From the NCBI RefSeq assembly GCF_012933385.1, contig NZ_JABBPN010000005.1:124001-188000 (forward strand): a DNA stretch of 64,000 nt, written 5' to 3'. Positions within the stretch are counted from its first letter, which is position 1. Each line of letters starts with the position of its first letter. The stretch is from Paenibacillus lemnae (GTDB taxonomy: Bacteria; Bacillota; Bacilli; Paenibacillales; Paenibacillaceae). Shown here in pieces: positions 34,047 to 42,953 of the stretch. The notes under the pieces are model-generated. The model was not told the origin of the DNA and did no database searches. It was given only the letters and a program-made list of their open reading frames with translations. A program made the position numbers and the translations under genes.

Positions 34047-34943
34047 TCATCTCTTCCTGCCGGCCAAGTGCCGCAGTATCGGTTCAAGCGGCTGTGGCGG
34101 CAGCTCTTCCAGCAAATCGCCTTTGTCCTTCAGCCGCTCAACAATGTTAAGCAGGTGAAAGGAAGAAGGAGAGACATTTTGCGACACTTCCTCCCATGTC
34201 AGCGGTGTGGAGACGGTAGCCCCTAGCCTCGCTCGGGGCGTATAAGGAGCAGCCAGTGTTTTTCCGCTGTAATGCTGCAGATAGTCGAAATAAATCTTAT
34301 TCCCGCGATTTTTTTTCAGCCGCTCTATCGTAAACAGCCCGGGATGCTTCTCGGTCACGTATTGGGCCACAAACTGTCCGATCGAGCGCAGCTCGTCAAA
34401 CGTAATCCCTTGCTCAATCGTAACAATAATCTGTACACCGGTCGCTCCCGAGGTTTTCGGCACGGATTCAATGCCAAGCGAGCGAAGAACTTCTCCCACG
34501 ACAAAAGCAGCTTCCATAATTCTCGGCTCTTCCGGAAGTGAAGGGTCCAGGTCGATCATCCATTCACAGGGGTGGAGACTCCCAGCCAAATGAAGGGAAG
34601 GGTGAAATTCCAATGCTGCCAGGTTACCGAGCCACAGGAGCTCGGGCAGGCCGTTCAACAGCACATAGCGGATGTTGTCATGAATGGCGGTGGAAACGAA
34701 GAGAGGGAGCGGTTCGGGAGCATTTTTCTGATAAAAAGATTCACCCGGCACTCCGTGGGGATACCTGATTGTCGTTAACAGTCGGTTCCGGGTATAACGG
34801 AGCAGATACGGCGACAGGGCGGCCAGCTTCTGGAGGTACATGGCTTTGGTAATCCCGGCTTCGGGCCACAGTGGTTTATCAGGATTAGTGACCACAATTT
34901 CCTGACCTTCGATCGTTAAAGTTCCTTTGATATGTTTTCTCAT
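34047..34943 (-). CDS. ligD: NHEJ polymerase (LigD polymerase domain protein)
   Basis: The 298-residue protein is the archaeo-eukaryotic primase-type polymerase domain of LigD: VTNPDKPLWPEAGITK at the start, then the catalytic acidic residues in MIDLDPS and the SGATGVQIIV / GNKIYFDYLQH region. It fills gaps at double-strand breaks. Here the polymerase is a separate gene, not fused to the ligase as in Mycobacterium LigD. The start codon overlaps the ligase stop by 4 bp; order on this strand is ku, ligase, polymerase. In spore formers this pathway protects germinating spores. Confidence 0.9.
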   Translation of the reverse strand: MRKHIKGTLTIEGQEIVVTNPDKPLWPEAGITKAMYLQKLAALSPYLLRYTRNRLLTTIRYPHGVPGESFYQKNAPEPLPLFVSTAIHDNIRYVLLNGLPELLWLGNLAALEFHPSLHLAGSLHPCEWMIDLDPSLPEEPRIMEAAFVVGEVLRSLGIESVPKTSGATGVQIIVTIEQGITFDELRSIGQFVAQYVTEKHPGLFTIERLKKNRGNKIYFDYLQHYSGKTLAAPYTPRARLGATVSTPLTWEEVSQNVSPSSFHLLNIVERLKDKGDLLEELPPQPLEPILRHLAGRKR

Positions 34944-35860
34944 GGTGTCTTCAGTCCTTTGATATCAACCAGCTTCGGATGTCTCATCACCCCATCCTGG
35001 CTCCATTCCAGAAAGGTAACGACAATCTGAAGAGGTTTACTGAGCCAGGACAGCTGCTCCTTGTGCAAATCTGAAGGAAGGGGAGACAGGCAGCAGGTGC
35101 CGGGATACTGCTTCGCATACGCCAGCAGCAGCTGCCTGGTTTTGTCATTCAGGCCCAGGGAAGCCCGTCCAATATAAGCCCCGCCTTCTCCCGTGACGAC
35201 AAGGCTGGCGGCTCGTCCATCCCGGATGATCAGAGCCGGGGCTTCGGCGTCCAGGATCACAGATGTTTTTTTCTTGAACCAGTCCTGATGTTTCTTGCCT
35301 TCCCGATAAGGAGCAGACAGTTTCTTGATGACAATGCCTTCCCAGTTCCGTTCCTCTGCCCAGGACCACAAGGTGTTCCCATCCTGAAACAGGTCGGCGA
35401 GCAGAAGCCCCTGCTGTCCTTGGATCACATCCTTCAGCCGCTCATGACGCTCGATGTAGGGAAGAGGGCGTAGATCTTCATCTCCATGAATCAAAATATC
35501 GAACAGAACATAGGTAAGCCGCGGTGCCTGAGCATTGACGGTGCGGGATCGCTCTCGCTGCAGTACCTTCTGGAACACCGGACGTCCAAGCTCGGGGTGG
35601 AAATAGACGACTTCACCATCAAGCAGCAGCCGCTGGTCTTTCAGGCCCGAGAGTGCTGATGTCACCTCGGGATATAAACGGGTTTTATTGAGCATGCTGC
35701 GCGAGATTAATGTGATGTTCCCGTCTTCAATCAGTGATAGAATCCGGACACCGTCCCATTTCAGCTGGTACCCCCATTCTTCACCTTCCGGGATACGGTC
35801 GGTGGAGATGGAGATGGGGGCCATCGGCTCCTTCGGAAGAAGCTTTTTCAGTTCGGTCAT
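34940..35860 (-). CDS. ATP-dependent DNA ligase (NHEJ)
   Basis: The 306-residue protein carries the adenylated-lysine motif I LKWDGVR (Lys34), further ligase motifs LLLDGEVVYF and WEGIVIKK, and an OB-fold C-terminal half. It seals breaks held by Ku. It is the ligase part of a split LigD: no phosphoesterase domain is fused. The gene lies 2 bp after the ku stop and overlaps the polymerase gene, so the three are one operon. Confidence 0.9.
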   Translation of the reverse strand: MTELKKLLPKEPMAPISISTDRIPEGEEWGYQLKWDGVRILSLIEDGNITLISRSMLNKTRLYPEVTSALSGLKDQRLLLDGEVVYFHPELGRPVFQKVLQRERSRTVNAQAPRLTYVLFDILIHGDEDLRPLPYIERHERLKDVIQGQQGLLLADLFQDGNTLWSWAEERNWEGIVIKKLSAPYREGKKHQDWFKKKTSVILDAEAPALIIRDGRAASLVVTGEGGAYIGRASLGLNDKTRQLLLAYAKQYPGTCCLSPLPSDLHKEQLSWLSKPLQIVVTFLEWSQDGVMRHPKLVDIKGLKTP

Positions 35861-35862
35861 GA

Positions 35863-36786
35863 TCAGGAGCCCGATTCAGTTTTCTTGGCTTTCGTGGTGC
35901 GCCGTTTCGGTTTTGGCTTGCCTTCCACACTGTCATCGCCGCTGGCTTTCGCTGTTTCAGCAGCTGTTTTGCGGGCAGATTTGCGCGGTTTGCGGGTCTC
36001 TCCGGGATCTGTGGCCATCGGCTTGACGGCTTCAATACTTGCCTGCAGGGCAGCCATGAGGTCCACCACGTTGGTTTCCTGTCGCGCCGGTGCAATCTTG
36101 ATCTCTTCGCCAGCGACCTTGCTGTTGATCATATCAAGCAGGCGCTCCCGGTAGTCATCGGTATATTTGGACGGATCAAAAGGAGTCGACAACTGATCGA
36201 TCAGCATACGGGCCATCGTCAGCTCTTTCTCGTTCACTCCAGTTTGCTCCGGCAGGTTCGGCACTTGGGAGACGGGACGGATTTCGTCCGGATAAAAGAT
36301 CGTCTCGATCACCAGGCATTCCTCCACAATCCGGATGGCTGCCAGACTGCTTTTGGAGCGGATCGCGATTTTGGCAATACCGATTTTACCCGACTGCCGC
36401 ATCGCTTCCAGCAGCAGACGATACGCATTGCTTCCGGCTTGATCGGGTGAAAGATAGTATGTCTTCTGAAAATAAATGGGGTCAATTTCTTTCAGGTCCA
36501 CAAAATCAAGAATCGTAATGTTCTTGCTGTTCTGTTCGGATAGCTGATCCAGCTCGTCCTTCTGGAACAGGACAAACTTGCCTTTTTCGTACTCATAGCC
36601 TTTTTGAATATCATCCCAGCCGACTTCTTCTTCACATACCGGACATTTACGAACATAGTTGAGCGGGCTCCCGCAAACGTTATGTACATATTTCATGGAA
36701 ATATCCTTGTCTTCTGTAGCTGAGAACATTTTCACGGGAACATGAACGAGTCCGAAGCTGATTGCGCCTTTCCAGACTGTATGCAT
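35863..36786 (-). CDS. ku: Ku DNA-end-binding protein
   Basis: The 307-residue bacterial Ku has the family opening WKGAISFGLVHVPVKMFSA, a Cys-rich segment with CGSPLNYVRKCPVC, the beta-barrel core, and a lysine-rich C-terminal tail (about 265-307, KPKPKRRTTKAKK) of the kind that binds DNA beyond the ring in many bacterial Ku proteins. It forms a homodimer on DNA ends and recruits the ligase. First gene of the NHEJ operon. Confidence 0.93.
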   Translation of the reverse strand: MHTVWKGAISFGLVHVPVKMFSATEDKDISMKYVHNVCGSPLNYVRKCPVCEEEVGWDDIQKGYEYEKGKFVLFQKDELDQLSEQNSKNITILDFVDLKEIDPIYFQKTYYLSPDQAGSNAYRLLLEAMRQSGKIGIAKIAIRSKSSLAAIRIVEECLVIETIFYPDEIRPVSQVPNLPEQTGVNEKELTMARMLIDQLSTPFDPSKYTDDYRERLLDMINSKVAGEEIKIAPARQETNVVDLMAALQASIEAVKPMATDPGETRKPRKSARKTAAETAKASGDDSVEGKPKPKRRTTKAKKTESGS

Positions 36787-36954
36787 ATTAAGGACAACCT
36801 CCCTATCATTTTCTACGCGTCTATATAAACTATTTATAGTTTGCCCAAAAAATAACTCTCGTATGTGTCTGCATAATTACGTAAATTTTGTGGCATATTG
36901 AACCGGAGTACAGCTGACAAACGCGAATAGACATCAGGGAGGGATGGAGAAGTC

Positions 36955-37185
36955 ATGACGCAGAAGGATGAACCCGTGAATGGGGAGATGCTGGATTGGG
37001 AAGCGCTGACCGGCGTAGAGCCTGGAGCTGTCCGGGAATCCACCATGCTGGATATCGACCGGATGGTGAATGAAGGACTAGGCGGGGGCTATGTAACAGA
37101 GGATGACAATGGAAAAATCGGGGATACGACCACCGATACAATGAAAACAGTGAACGAGATGCCCGGAAATATAGAGGAGGAGTAA
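36955..37185 (+). CDS. conserved small hypothetical protein next to sspH
   Basis: A 76-residue acidic, hydrophilic protein without signal peptide, membrane segment or recognised motif, rich in Gly, Asp and Glu (NEGLGGGYVTEDDNG). The start has a good ribosome site (GGGAGGGATGG). It ends 3 bp before the SspH-type gene, so the two are likely cotranscribed, perhaps in the forespore. The function is unknown. Confidence 0.7.
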   Translation: MTQKDEPVNGEMLDWEALTGVEPGAVRESTMLDIDRMVNEGLGGGYVTEDDNGKIGDTTTDTMKTVNEMPGNIEEE

Positions 37186-37188
37186 TTG

Positions 37189-37374
37189 ATGGAATTGGAA
37201 CGCGCAATGACGATTTTTGAATCCCCCGATACTTTTAAAGTCAATCTTGCCGGTCAGCCGGTCTGGATCGAGGAGATTGATCAGGCTAATGGCATGGCCA
37301 CAGTTCAGGTTGGATCACGTCCAACGAATACGATGACCGTGAGTGTCGACCGACTGCAGGAAGAAGCGAAGTAA
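37189..37374 (+). CDS. sspH: H-type small acid-soluble spore protein
   Basis: The 61-residue protein shows the SspH pattern: N-terminal RAMTIFESPDTFKVNLAG, then VWIEEIDQANGMATVQV and TMTVSVDRLQEE. SspH proteins are minor spore-core proteins made in the forespore. ATG 37189 lies eight bases after GAGGAGG; the adjacent TTG three bases earlier is less well placed. A terminator follows. The gene is direct evidence for an endospore former. Confidence 0.85.
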   Translation: MELERAMTIFESPDTFKVNLAGQPVWIEEIDQANGMATVQVGSRPTNTMTVSVDRLQEEAK

Positions 37375-37410
37375 GCACAAGATCGTAAGCTCACACTTTT
37401 ATCGTTATTA

Positions 37411-37482
37411 ATCATGCTGCCTCTGTTTTTTTCGGAGAAGGTCTCGGAGCCTTTTTCTGAAAAAAACAGGGGCTTTTTACAT
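37411..37482 (+). terminator. terminator after sspH
   Basis: A long stem starting GCCTCTGTTTTTTTC and closing AAAAAAACAGGGGC is followed by T residues (37476-37480). Confidence 0.75.
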
Positions 37483-37596
37483 AGAGAAGAAGGTCAGCAC
37501 CTTGGAGTCCTTCTCTTGCGGGGGAAAGGGCAGACCGATATAATTAAGGGATGTTCGCTTTAGTGAAGATATTTTATGAAAAAAGGTGATATACAG

Positions 37597-38082
37597 GTGA
37601 CAGAAAACGGTCCACAGCAATTCCGTTATGAATCTTTTGGGCTGCAGGATACGAAGACTCTGGCAGCATGGCTGGCACAAGCGGCGGAGCCCGGGACGGT
37701 CATCGGTTTGGACGGCGATTTGGGAGCAGGGAAAACGGCTTTTTCGCAATATTTTGCCTCATCTTTGGGGGTTTCCGGTATCGTAAACAGTCCGACATTT
37801 ACGATTATTAAGGAATATGAGGGGCGGCTGCCTCTTTATCATATGGATGTTTATCGTTTGTCTGTCGATGAGGCTGATGGACTCGGTCTAGATGAATATT
37901 TTTACGGCGAAGGGGTTTGTCTGGTGGAATGGAGCACCTTGATCACGGAGCTGCTTCCGGAAGAATATCTGCATATTCAGCTGGAGAACCGTGGGGCTGA
38001 GGAGCGGCTGATCACGGTTACAGGATATGGGAGCACTTACGGCGGCTGGTGCCGTGACTTGAATGAGAACGGAGTTAGATAA
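37597..38082 (+). CDS. tsaE: tRNA t6A biosynthesis ATPase TsaE
   Basis: Start preferred at GTG 37597, preceded by AAAGGTGAT, over the ATG at 37576 with no clear ribosome site; 161 residues. The Walker A motif is GDLGAGKTAFSQ, followed by NSPTFTIIKEYEG and MDVYRL, the standard TsaE signatures. TsaE works with TsaB and TsaD in threonylcarbamoyl transfer to A37 of ANN-decoding tRNAs. It is the first gene of a tsaE-tsaB-rimI-tsaD operon that is conserved in Bacillales. Confidence 0.92.
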   Translation: MTENGPQQFRYESFGLQDTKTLAAWLAQAAEPGTVIGLDGDLGAGKTAFSQYFASSLGVSGIVNSPTFTIIKEYEGRLPLYHMDVYRLSVDEADGLGLDEYFYGEGVCLVEWSTLITELLPEEYLHIQLENRGAEERLITVTGYGSTYGGWCRDLNENGVR

Positions 38083-38877
38083 ATGAATCATCATGAACAT
38101 CAATCACATCAACGGATTCTTGCACTGGATACGTCAACATCGCAGCTCGCAGCTGCGGTGCTTGAGGATGACGTGCTGTTGAAAGAAATCAATGAGAACG
38201 GCGAACGGAATCATTCGGTTCATATGCATCCGATTATCGAGCGGGTTGTTCTGGCTTCCGGCCTGTCAGTCCGTGATTTGGACGGGATTGCGGTTGGCGT
38301 TGGTCCTGGTTCTTATACAGGTGTGCGCATGGCAGTAACCGCGGCGAAGACACTGGCTTGGGCGAACCGTATTCCAGTTGTTGGTGTATCCAGTCTGCAT
38401 GCCCTGGCATGGGGCGGATTAGAGCAGGGAATGCTGGCTGAAAAAGGGCATGATCATGCCATAAACTCAAACCATTGGATCATTCCGCTGTTAGATGCCA
38501 GACGGGGACAAGCCTATACGGCCTTGTTCGAGGGGACAGGCGGCACGGCTCCAAAGCGCCTTGCACCGGACGGAATCCGGCTGATGGGAACCTGGGTGGA
38601 AGAACTGGAAGAACGGCTGGGCAGGCTTCCGGCATCCCAGCAGCCAGCAGGGATCTGGTTTACAGGCGAAACCGGCGTGCATGGGCCGGTGGCAGAGACA
38701 TTACGGGAGAACGGTGCCTGTCCGGTGTATGTGCAGGAGTATGAGCTTGAAGGCAGATGGGCCGGATATTTGGGCGCAGAGCGGCTGCTGAGAGGGGAAT
38801 ACGATGAGACGCATTCCCTGCTGCCGAATTATACACAGCTGTCCGAGGCGGAGGCCAACCTGCTTCGCAGGCGGTGA
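38083..38877 (+). CDS. tsaB: tRNA t6A biosynthesis protein TsaB
   Basis: The 264-residue protein has the ASKHA-type fold: ILALDTSTSQLAAAVL at the start and GIAVGVGPGSYTGVRMAV further on. TsaB is the scaffold partner of TsaD in the t6A complex and lacks its metal site. The C-terminal part (SLLPNYTQLSEAE) is usual for TsaB. It directly abuts the tsaE stop. Confidence 0.93.
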   Translation: MNHHEHQSHQRILALDTSTSQLAAAVLEDDVLLKEINENGERNHSVHMHPIIERVVLASGLSVRDLDGIAVGVGPGSYTGVRMAVTAAKTLAWANRIPVVGVSSLHALAWGGLEQGMLAEKGHDHAINSNHWIIPLLDARRGQAYTALFEGTGGTAPKRLAPDGIRLMGTWVEELEERLGRLPASQQPAGIWFTGETGVHGPVAETLRENGACPVYVQEYELEGRWAGYLGAERLLRGEYDETHSLLPNYTQLSEAEANLLRRR

Positions 38878-38895
38878 GGAGGCGAAAACGACAAT

Positions 38896-39396
38896 ATGAA
38901 TGAGCTTAATCATCATCGTCCGGAGGACGAGGCACTGAGTTTTCGGCTCATGGTCCTGGACGATATTCCGGAAGTGATGGCCGTGGAGCATGATGCCTTC
39001 AGCCTCCCCTGGACAGAGGGTGCGTTTCGCAACGAACTGACGATGAACCATTTTGCCAAATATATGGTGATGGAATATGAGGGACAGATTATCGGATATG
39101 CCGGGATGTGGACGATCGTCGATGAAGCGCATATTACCAATATCGCACTGCTCGGAGCTTATCGGGGGCGTAAATGGGGAGAGCTTCTGTTAAGTGAGCT
39201 GATGAAGACGGCTGCTTATATGGGAATGGAACGCATCACGCTGGAGGTCCGGGTCAGCAACGTCATCGCGCGGGGGTTGTATGAGAAAAAAGGTTTTCAA
39301 CCTGCCGGCATCCGCAAAGGCTATTATTCGGATAATCAGGAGGATGCCCTCATTATGTGGGCAGAGCTGCCGCCTTACCGCGGTCAAGCAACGTAA
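38896..39396 (+). CDS. rimI: ribosomal protein S18-alanine N-acetyltransferase-like GNAT
   Basis: The 166-residue GNAT protein has FRLMVLDDIPEVMAVEHDAF, the acetyl-CoA-binding GAYRGRKWGELLLSELM (Q/RxxGxG/A variant RGRKWGE), and LEVRVSNVIARGLYEKKGF near the end. Position between tsaB and tsaD matches rimI of other Bacillota. It probably acetylates the N-terminus of ribosomal protein S18. In the acetyl-CoA loop the usual G-x-G is G-R-K-W-G. Confidence 0.9.
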   Translation: MNELNHHRPEDEALSFRLMVLDDIPEVMAVEHDAFSLPWTEGAFRNELTMNHFAKYMVMEYEGQIIGYAGMWTIVDEAHITNIALLGAYRGRKWGELLLSELMKTAAYMGMERITLEVRVSNVIARGLYEKKGFQPAGIRKGYYSDNQEDALIMWAELPPYRGQAT

Positions 39397-39411
39397 GGAA
39401 GGAAGCGAAGG

Positions 39412-40452
39412 ATGATCATGAGTGCATCAATAGATATCAAAGATAAAAGTCTGATTTTGGCGATTGAAACGAGCTGTGATGAGACTTCGGTCGCGGTGGT
39501 GAAGGATGGATGTGAGGTACTGTCCAGCGTCATTGCGAGCCAGATTGAGACACATAAAGCGTTTGGCGGTGTGGTGCCGGAAGTGGCATCGCGCAAGCAT
39601 GTGGAAGTGATCACATTAAGCATCGAGGAAGCAGTTCAGCAGGCAGGCGTGGATCTCCAGGACCTGTCAGCCGTTGCAGTTACCCAGGGACCGGGGCTTG
39701 TCGGCGCACTTCTGGTCGGGGTCGTCGCTGCCAAAAGTCTGGCGTTCGCGCTGGACAAGCCGCTGATCGGAACCCATCATATCGCAGGCCACATTTATGC
39801 CAACCGGATCGTCGGTCCGCTGGAATACCCCTGCATGGCACTGGTTGTGTCCGGGGGACATACCGAGCTGGTACATCTGGAGGAAGAAGGACGGTTTCAG
39901 CTGATCGGCCGGACTCGGGATGACGCCGTGGGCGAAGCCTATGATAAAGTGGCGCGCGCGCTGGGATTTCCTTATCCCGGCGGGCCTCATGTCGACAAGC
40001 TGGCACTTGGAGCGGAAGAAACGGTAGATCTGCCTCGATCCTGGCTTGCGCCGGACTCCTATGATTTCAGCTTTAGCGGCCTGAAATCGGCCGTTCTGAA
40101 TGCAGTCAATCAGCATAAGATGAAAGGGCAGGAGGTTCCGGTTGCTGCGATTGCGAAGGGCTTTCAGGATTCAGTTACCGAGGTCCTGGTGGAAAAAGCG
40201 GTTCGTGCAGTCAAGGAATACAGCAGCAAGCAGCTCCTGCTGTGCGGTGGCGTAGCAGCCAATCAGGGACTGCGTCAGCGCCTTACGTCCCGGTGTGAAG
40301 AGGAAGGCATTCCACTGACGATTCCGCCGCATGTCTATTGTACAGATAATGCAGCAATGATCGGAGCAGCTGCCCATTTGAAATGGAAGCATGGCCTGAC
40401 CAGCGAACTGGATCTCAAGGCAGACCCCCAGCTTAAACTGGAAGAATGGTAA
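39412..40452 (+). CDS. tsaD: tRNA threonylcarbamoyltransferase TsaD
   Basis: The 346-residue protein has the Kae1/TsaD pattern: ILAIETSCDETSVAVV, THHIAGHIYANRI with the H-x3-H iron/zinc ligands, LVVSGGHTELVH, GEAYDKVARALG and a C-terminal TDNAAMIGAAAH with the last metal ligand. It transfers the threonylcarbamoyl group to tRNA A37. The ATG at 39412 follows GGAAGGAAG; an ATG at 39418 is also possible. It ends the t6A operon. Confidence 0.94.
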   Translation: MIMSASIDIKDKSLILAIETSCDETSVAVVKDGCEVLSSVIASQIETHKAFGGVVPEVASRKHVEVITLSIEEAVQQAGVDLQDLSAVAVTQGPGLVGALLVGVVAAKSLAFALDKPLIGTHHIAGHIYANRIVGPLEYPCMALVVSGGHTELVHLEEEGRFQLIGRTRDDAVGEAYDKVARALGFPYPGGPHVDKLALGAEETVDLPRSWLAPDSYDFSFSGLKSAVLNAVNQHKMKGQEVPVAAIAKGFQDSVTEVLVEKAVRAVKEYSSKQLLLCGGVAANQGLRQRLTSRCEEEGIPLTIPPHVYCTDNAAMIGAAAHLKWKHGLTSELDLKADPQLKLEEW

Positions 40453-40460
40453 GTTTAGGC

Positions 40461-40489
40461 TTGACATCGATTTTGCAGAACCTTATAAT
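40461..40489 (+). promoter_or_regulatory. consensus promoter of the leuA transcript
   Basis: TTGACA (40461-40466) and TATAAT (40484-40489) are a perfect sigma-A pair at 17 bp. It starts just 8 bp after the tsaD stop and drives the first T-box leader; because that leader controls readthrough, a strong promoter is to be expected. Confidence 0.88.
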
Positions 40490-40499
40490 CAATTTCAAT

Positions 40500-40858
40500 T
40501 CCAAATTGTAGAAACGCGAAGAACAGGAACAGTAGGATATTCCGTCATCACAGAGAGCTGCGGGGAGGTGCAACGCAGCAGACCGGAACATCACGAAGCT
40601 CGCCTGGGAGCGGAATGGGGGAACATGGCATCCTTGCAGGAGCCATCAGCGGATTGAATATTCGCCTGCAGTGCAGTATCCCGTTACGGTTTGCCGCCGT
40701 CAACCGGCCCGTCCAGATCAGCCTTGAGCTGCAAATGGACGATCAAGTGGGCTTTATGACGAAACCCGTCTAGGATGGGTTGTAATGAAGTCAACAAGAG
40801 TGGTACCGCGACAGTTCAGCCTGTCGTCTCTTGCAATAAGAGACGACAGGCTTTTTAT
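40500..40858 (+). promoter_or_regulatory. T-box leader 1
   Basis: The stem I features AGAGAG (40552 region) and GGTG, the conserved AGAGTGGTACCGCG (40797-40810) and a perfect 15-bp terminator stem (40818-40832 with 40838-40852) plus T-run define a T-box riboswitch. It senses uncharged tRNA and allows readthrough. In the specifier region the sequence GAAC-ATC-ACGAA suggests ATC (40590-40592, Ile), which should be checked by structure-based alignment. Confidence 0.92.
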
Positions 40859-40882
40859 GTTTTTATTCTATATATCATAAAC

Positions 40883-41180
40883 GCAATGAACGGGAGCAAG
40901 TAGAAGGAAAGCTGTGATCAGAGAGCCGCAGAAAGGTGCGATGCGGACACAGTGCCTTTGAAACTCGCCCGGGAGCGGAAGAAGGGAATGCTTCTTACGG
41001 ATGCCTCCGTCATCAGGTGAGCTGAAACTGTGTTTTCGCTATTTGGCCAATTGCGAAGAACGGTTTCAGCCTGAAGCGGACGCTTCACGGCAGGGATGCC
41101 AATGTGTAAGCGTCAAGCAGAGTGGTACCGCGGAGGGGTTAAACCCGTCGTCTCTGAAATAGGAGATGACGGGTTTTTTA
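40883..41180 (+). promoter_or_regulatory. T-box leader 2
   Basis: A second complete T-box: AGAGAG (40920 region), GGTG, AGAGTGGTACCGCG (41119-41132) and a terminator with AAACCCGTC arms (41141-41155 with 41163-41174) plus T-run. Aligned on the shared GAA-x-CTCGCC-x-GGGAGC block with leader 1, the specifier falls on CCT, or CTT (Leu) with a one-base shift, so the amino acid remains open. Tandem leaders upstream of one gene act as a two-input or steeper switch. Confidence 0.9.
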
Positions 41181-41333
41181 TGTTGAAATGGGCTGGACTA
41201 TGGGCTGATTTCATCACGCTGCCGGCAGCGAAAGGGAGGGCAGGCGGACGCAAGTCGACGTGCGGACGCCATCAAGAAAGAAATCTGAAAGAGTTACGTA
41301 TATTACAAATTACAAATCAAGGAGGATCATCAT

Positions 41334-42866
41334 ATGGATCAAAGTCAGGCTGGAAAAAGAAGAGTGCAGGTCATGGATACAACACTGCGTGACGGAGAGC
41401 AGGCGCCGGGAGCAAGCCTTTCCCCTGCACAAAAGCTGGAGCTGGCTGTTCAGCTGGCAGACTTGGGTGTGGATGTGCTGGAGCCGGGTTTTCCGGTATC
41501 CAGTCCCGGAGAATTCCAGGCGGTCCAGACGATTTCGCGCCAGCTGCAGCAGGTTGAAATCTGTGGATTTGCCCGGGCTGTAAAGGGAGACATTGATGCG
41601 GCTGTCAAAGCCACACAGGATGCCGCTAGAAGGCGGATCCATCTGTTCATCTCATCGTCTGACATTCACATTACCCATCAGCTGCGCAAGAGCCGTAAAG
41701 AAGTCGTGGCAGCCGCCCGGGAAATGACGGCCTATGCCAGACAGTTCTGTGATGTGGTCGAGTTCACAGCCATGGATGCTTCACGAACAGGAATGGATGA
41801 TCTGATCGAAATGGTGGAGGCTGTCATACAGGAGGGTGCGAGCATCATTAACCTGCCCGATACCGTAGGATACGCGCTGCCCGGCGAGTATGGAGAGATG
41901 TTCCGCCGCGTACGGGAAGGGGCAAGGGGAGGCAATGGCGTGGCATACAGTGCTCACTGTCACAATGACCTTGGGCTGGCCGTTGCGAACAGTCTGGAAG
42001 CCATCCGTAACGGGGCCAGCCAGATTGAGGTAACCATCAATGGTGTGGGAGAACGTACAGGGAACTGCGCACTGGAGGAGCTGGTCATGGCATTGGCCAC
42101 ACGTGGAGACAGCCTTCGGGCAGAGACGGGAATTTCTCCAGAGAAGCTGTATGATACGTCACGGATGGTCAGTGCGGCGATGCATTTTCCGATTGCATTT
42201 AACAAGCCGGTGGTTGGCCGTAATGCTTTCCAGCATGAATCGGGTATCCATCAGGATGGCCTGCTGAAGAACCGCAGCACCTATGAGATAATGGATCCGG
42301 AACAGCTGGGCATTCCCCGCAGCATGATCATACTCGGCAAGCATTCAGGCCGTCATGCACTGAAGGACCGGTTAGTTCGTTACGGTGTGCAAGCTGAAGC
42401 TGAAGATATCGAGAAATTGTATCCGATATTCAAGGAGACAGCAGACTCACAAAAGGTGGTCAGCGATGACCAGCTGTTGAAGATGGCGGGAACGACCCTC
42501 GGAAAGCCGGTCCACATCTATGAGCTGGGCGAAGTTCAGGTGACTGCAGGCAGTCACGGGAAGAAAGAGGCTGTTGTGAGCATCCGCCAGCTGCATGAAC
42601 AGAAAGAACAGTCCTGGACTGGATCAGCCGACGGCCCTGTACAGGCTGTGATCTCAGCCATCCGCCAGGGGATCAGCGAAAGCATTTCATTTCTGGATCT
42701 GGAACTGCATTCGCTCAGCCGCGGTGAGGACGCACGAGCCGAAGCGGCTGTCACGGTGGAACGGGGTGGCAAGATCAGCCGCGGCACTGCTGTGCATGCC
42801 GATATTGTGATGGCCGCCGGCCTCGCTTATGTCGCGGCATGTAATGCCGCGCTGCTCTCGATGTGA
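41334..42866 (+). CDS. leuA: 2-isopropylmalate synthase
   Basis: The 510-residue enzyme condenses acetyl-CoA with 2-oxoisovalerate, the first committed step to leucine. Its DRE-TIM domain has VMDTTLRDGEQAPGASL, AHCHNDLGLAVAN (metal ligands H-x-H) and INGVGERTGNCALEE, and the C-terminal leucine-feedback domain (about 400-510) is complete. Start ATG 41334 follows AAGGAGG. It stands alone, with no ilv or other leu genes nearby, and is inserted between tsaD and the ABC-F gene that neighbour each other in B. subtilis. Confidence 0.93.
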   Translation: MDQSQAGKRRVQVMDTTLRDGEQAPGASLSPAQKLELAVQLADLGVDVLEPGFPVSSPGEFQAVQTISRQLQQVEICGFARAVKGDIDAAVKATQDAARRRIHLFISSSDIHITHQLRKSRKEVVAAAREMTAYARQFCDVVEFTAMDASRTGMDDLIEMVEAVIQEGASIINLPDTVGYALPGEYGEMFRRVREGARGGNGVAYSAHCHNDLGLAVANSLEAIRNGASQIEVTINGVGERTGNCALEELVMALATRGDSLRAETGISPEKLYDTSRMVSAAMHFPIAFNKPVVGRNAFQHESGIHQDGLLKNRSTYEIMDPEQLGIPRSMIILGKHSGRHALKDRLVRYGVQAEAEDIEKLYPIFKETADSQKVVSDDQLLKMAGTTLGKPVHIYELGEVQVTAGSHGKKEAVVSIRQLHEQKEQSWTGSADGPVQAVISAIRQGISESISFLDLELHSLSRGEDARAEAAVTVERGGKISRGTAVHADIVMAAGLAYVAACNAALLSM

Positions 42867-42871
42867 TATGG

Positions 42872-42912
42872 AAAGGCAGCCGCCCCTTTAGGAAGGGGGC
42901 GGCTGCCTTTTG
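42872..42912 (+). terminator. intrinsic terminator of leuA
   Basis: A 15-bp G+C-rich stem beginning AAAGGCAGCCGCCCC and its complement ends in TTTT, immediately after the leuA stop. Confidence 0.88.
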
Positions 42913-42953
42913 CTCAGCGCCCGTAGCTCAGCGGCGAGTGCCCAGCATTTTGT

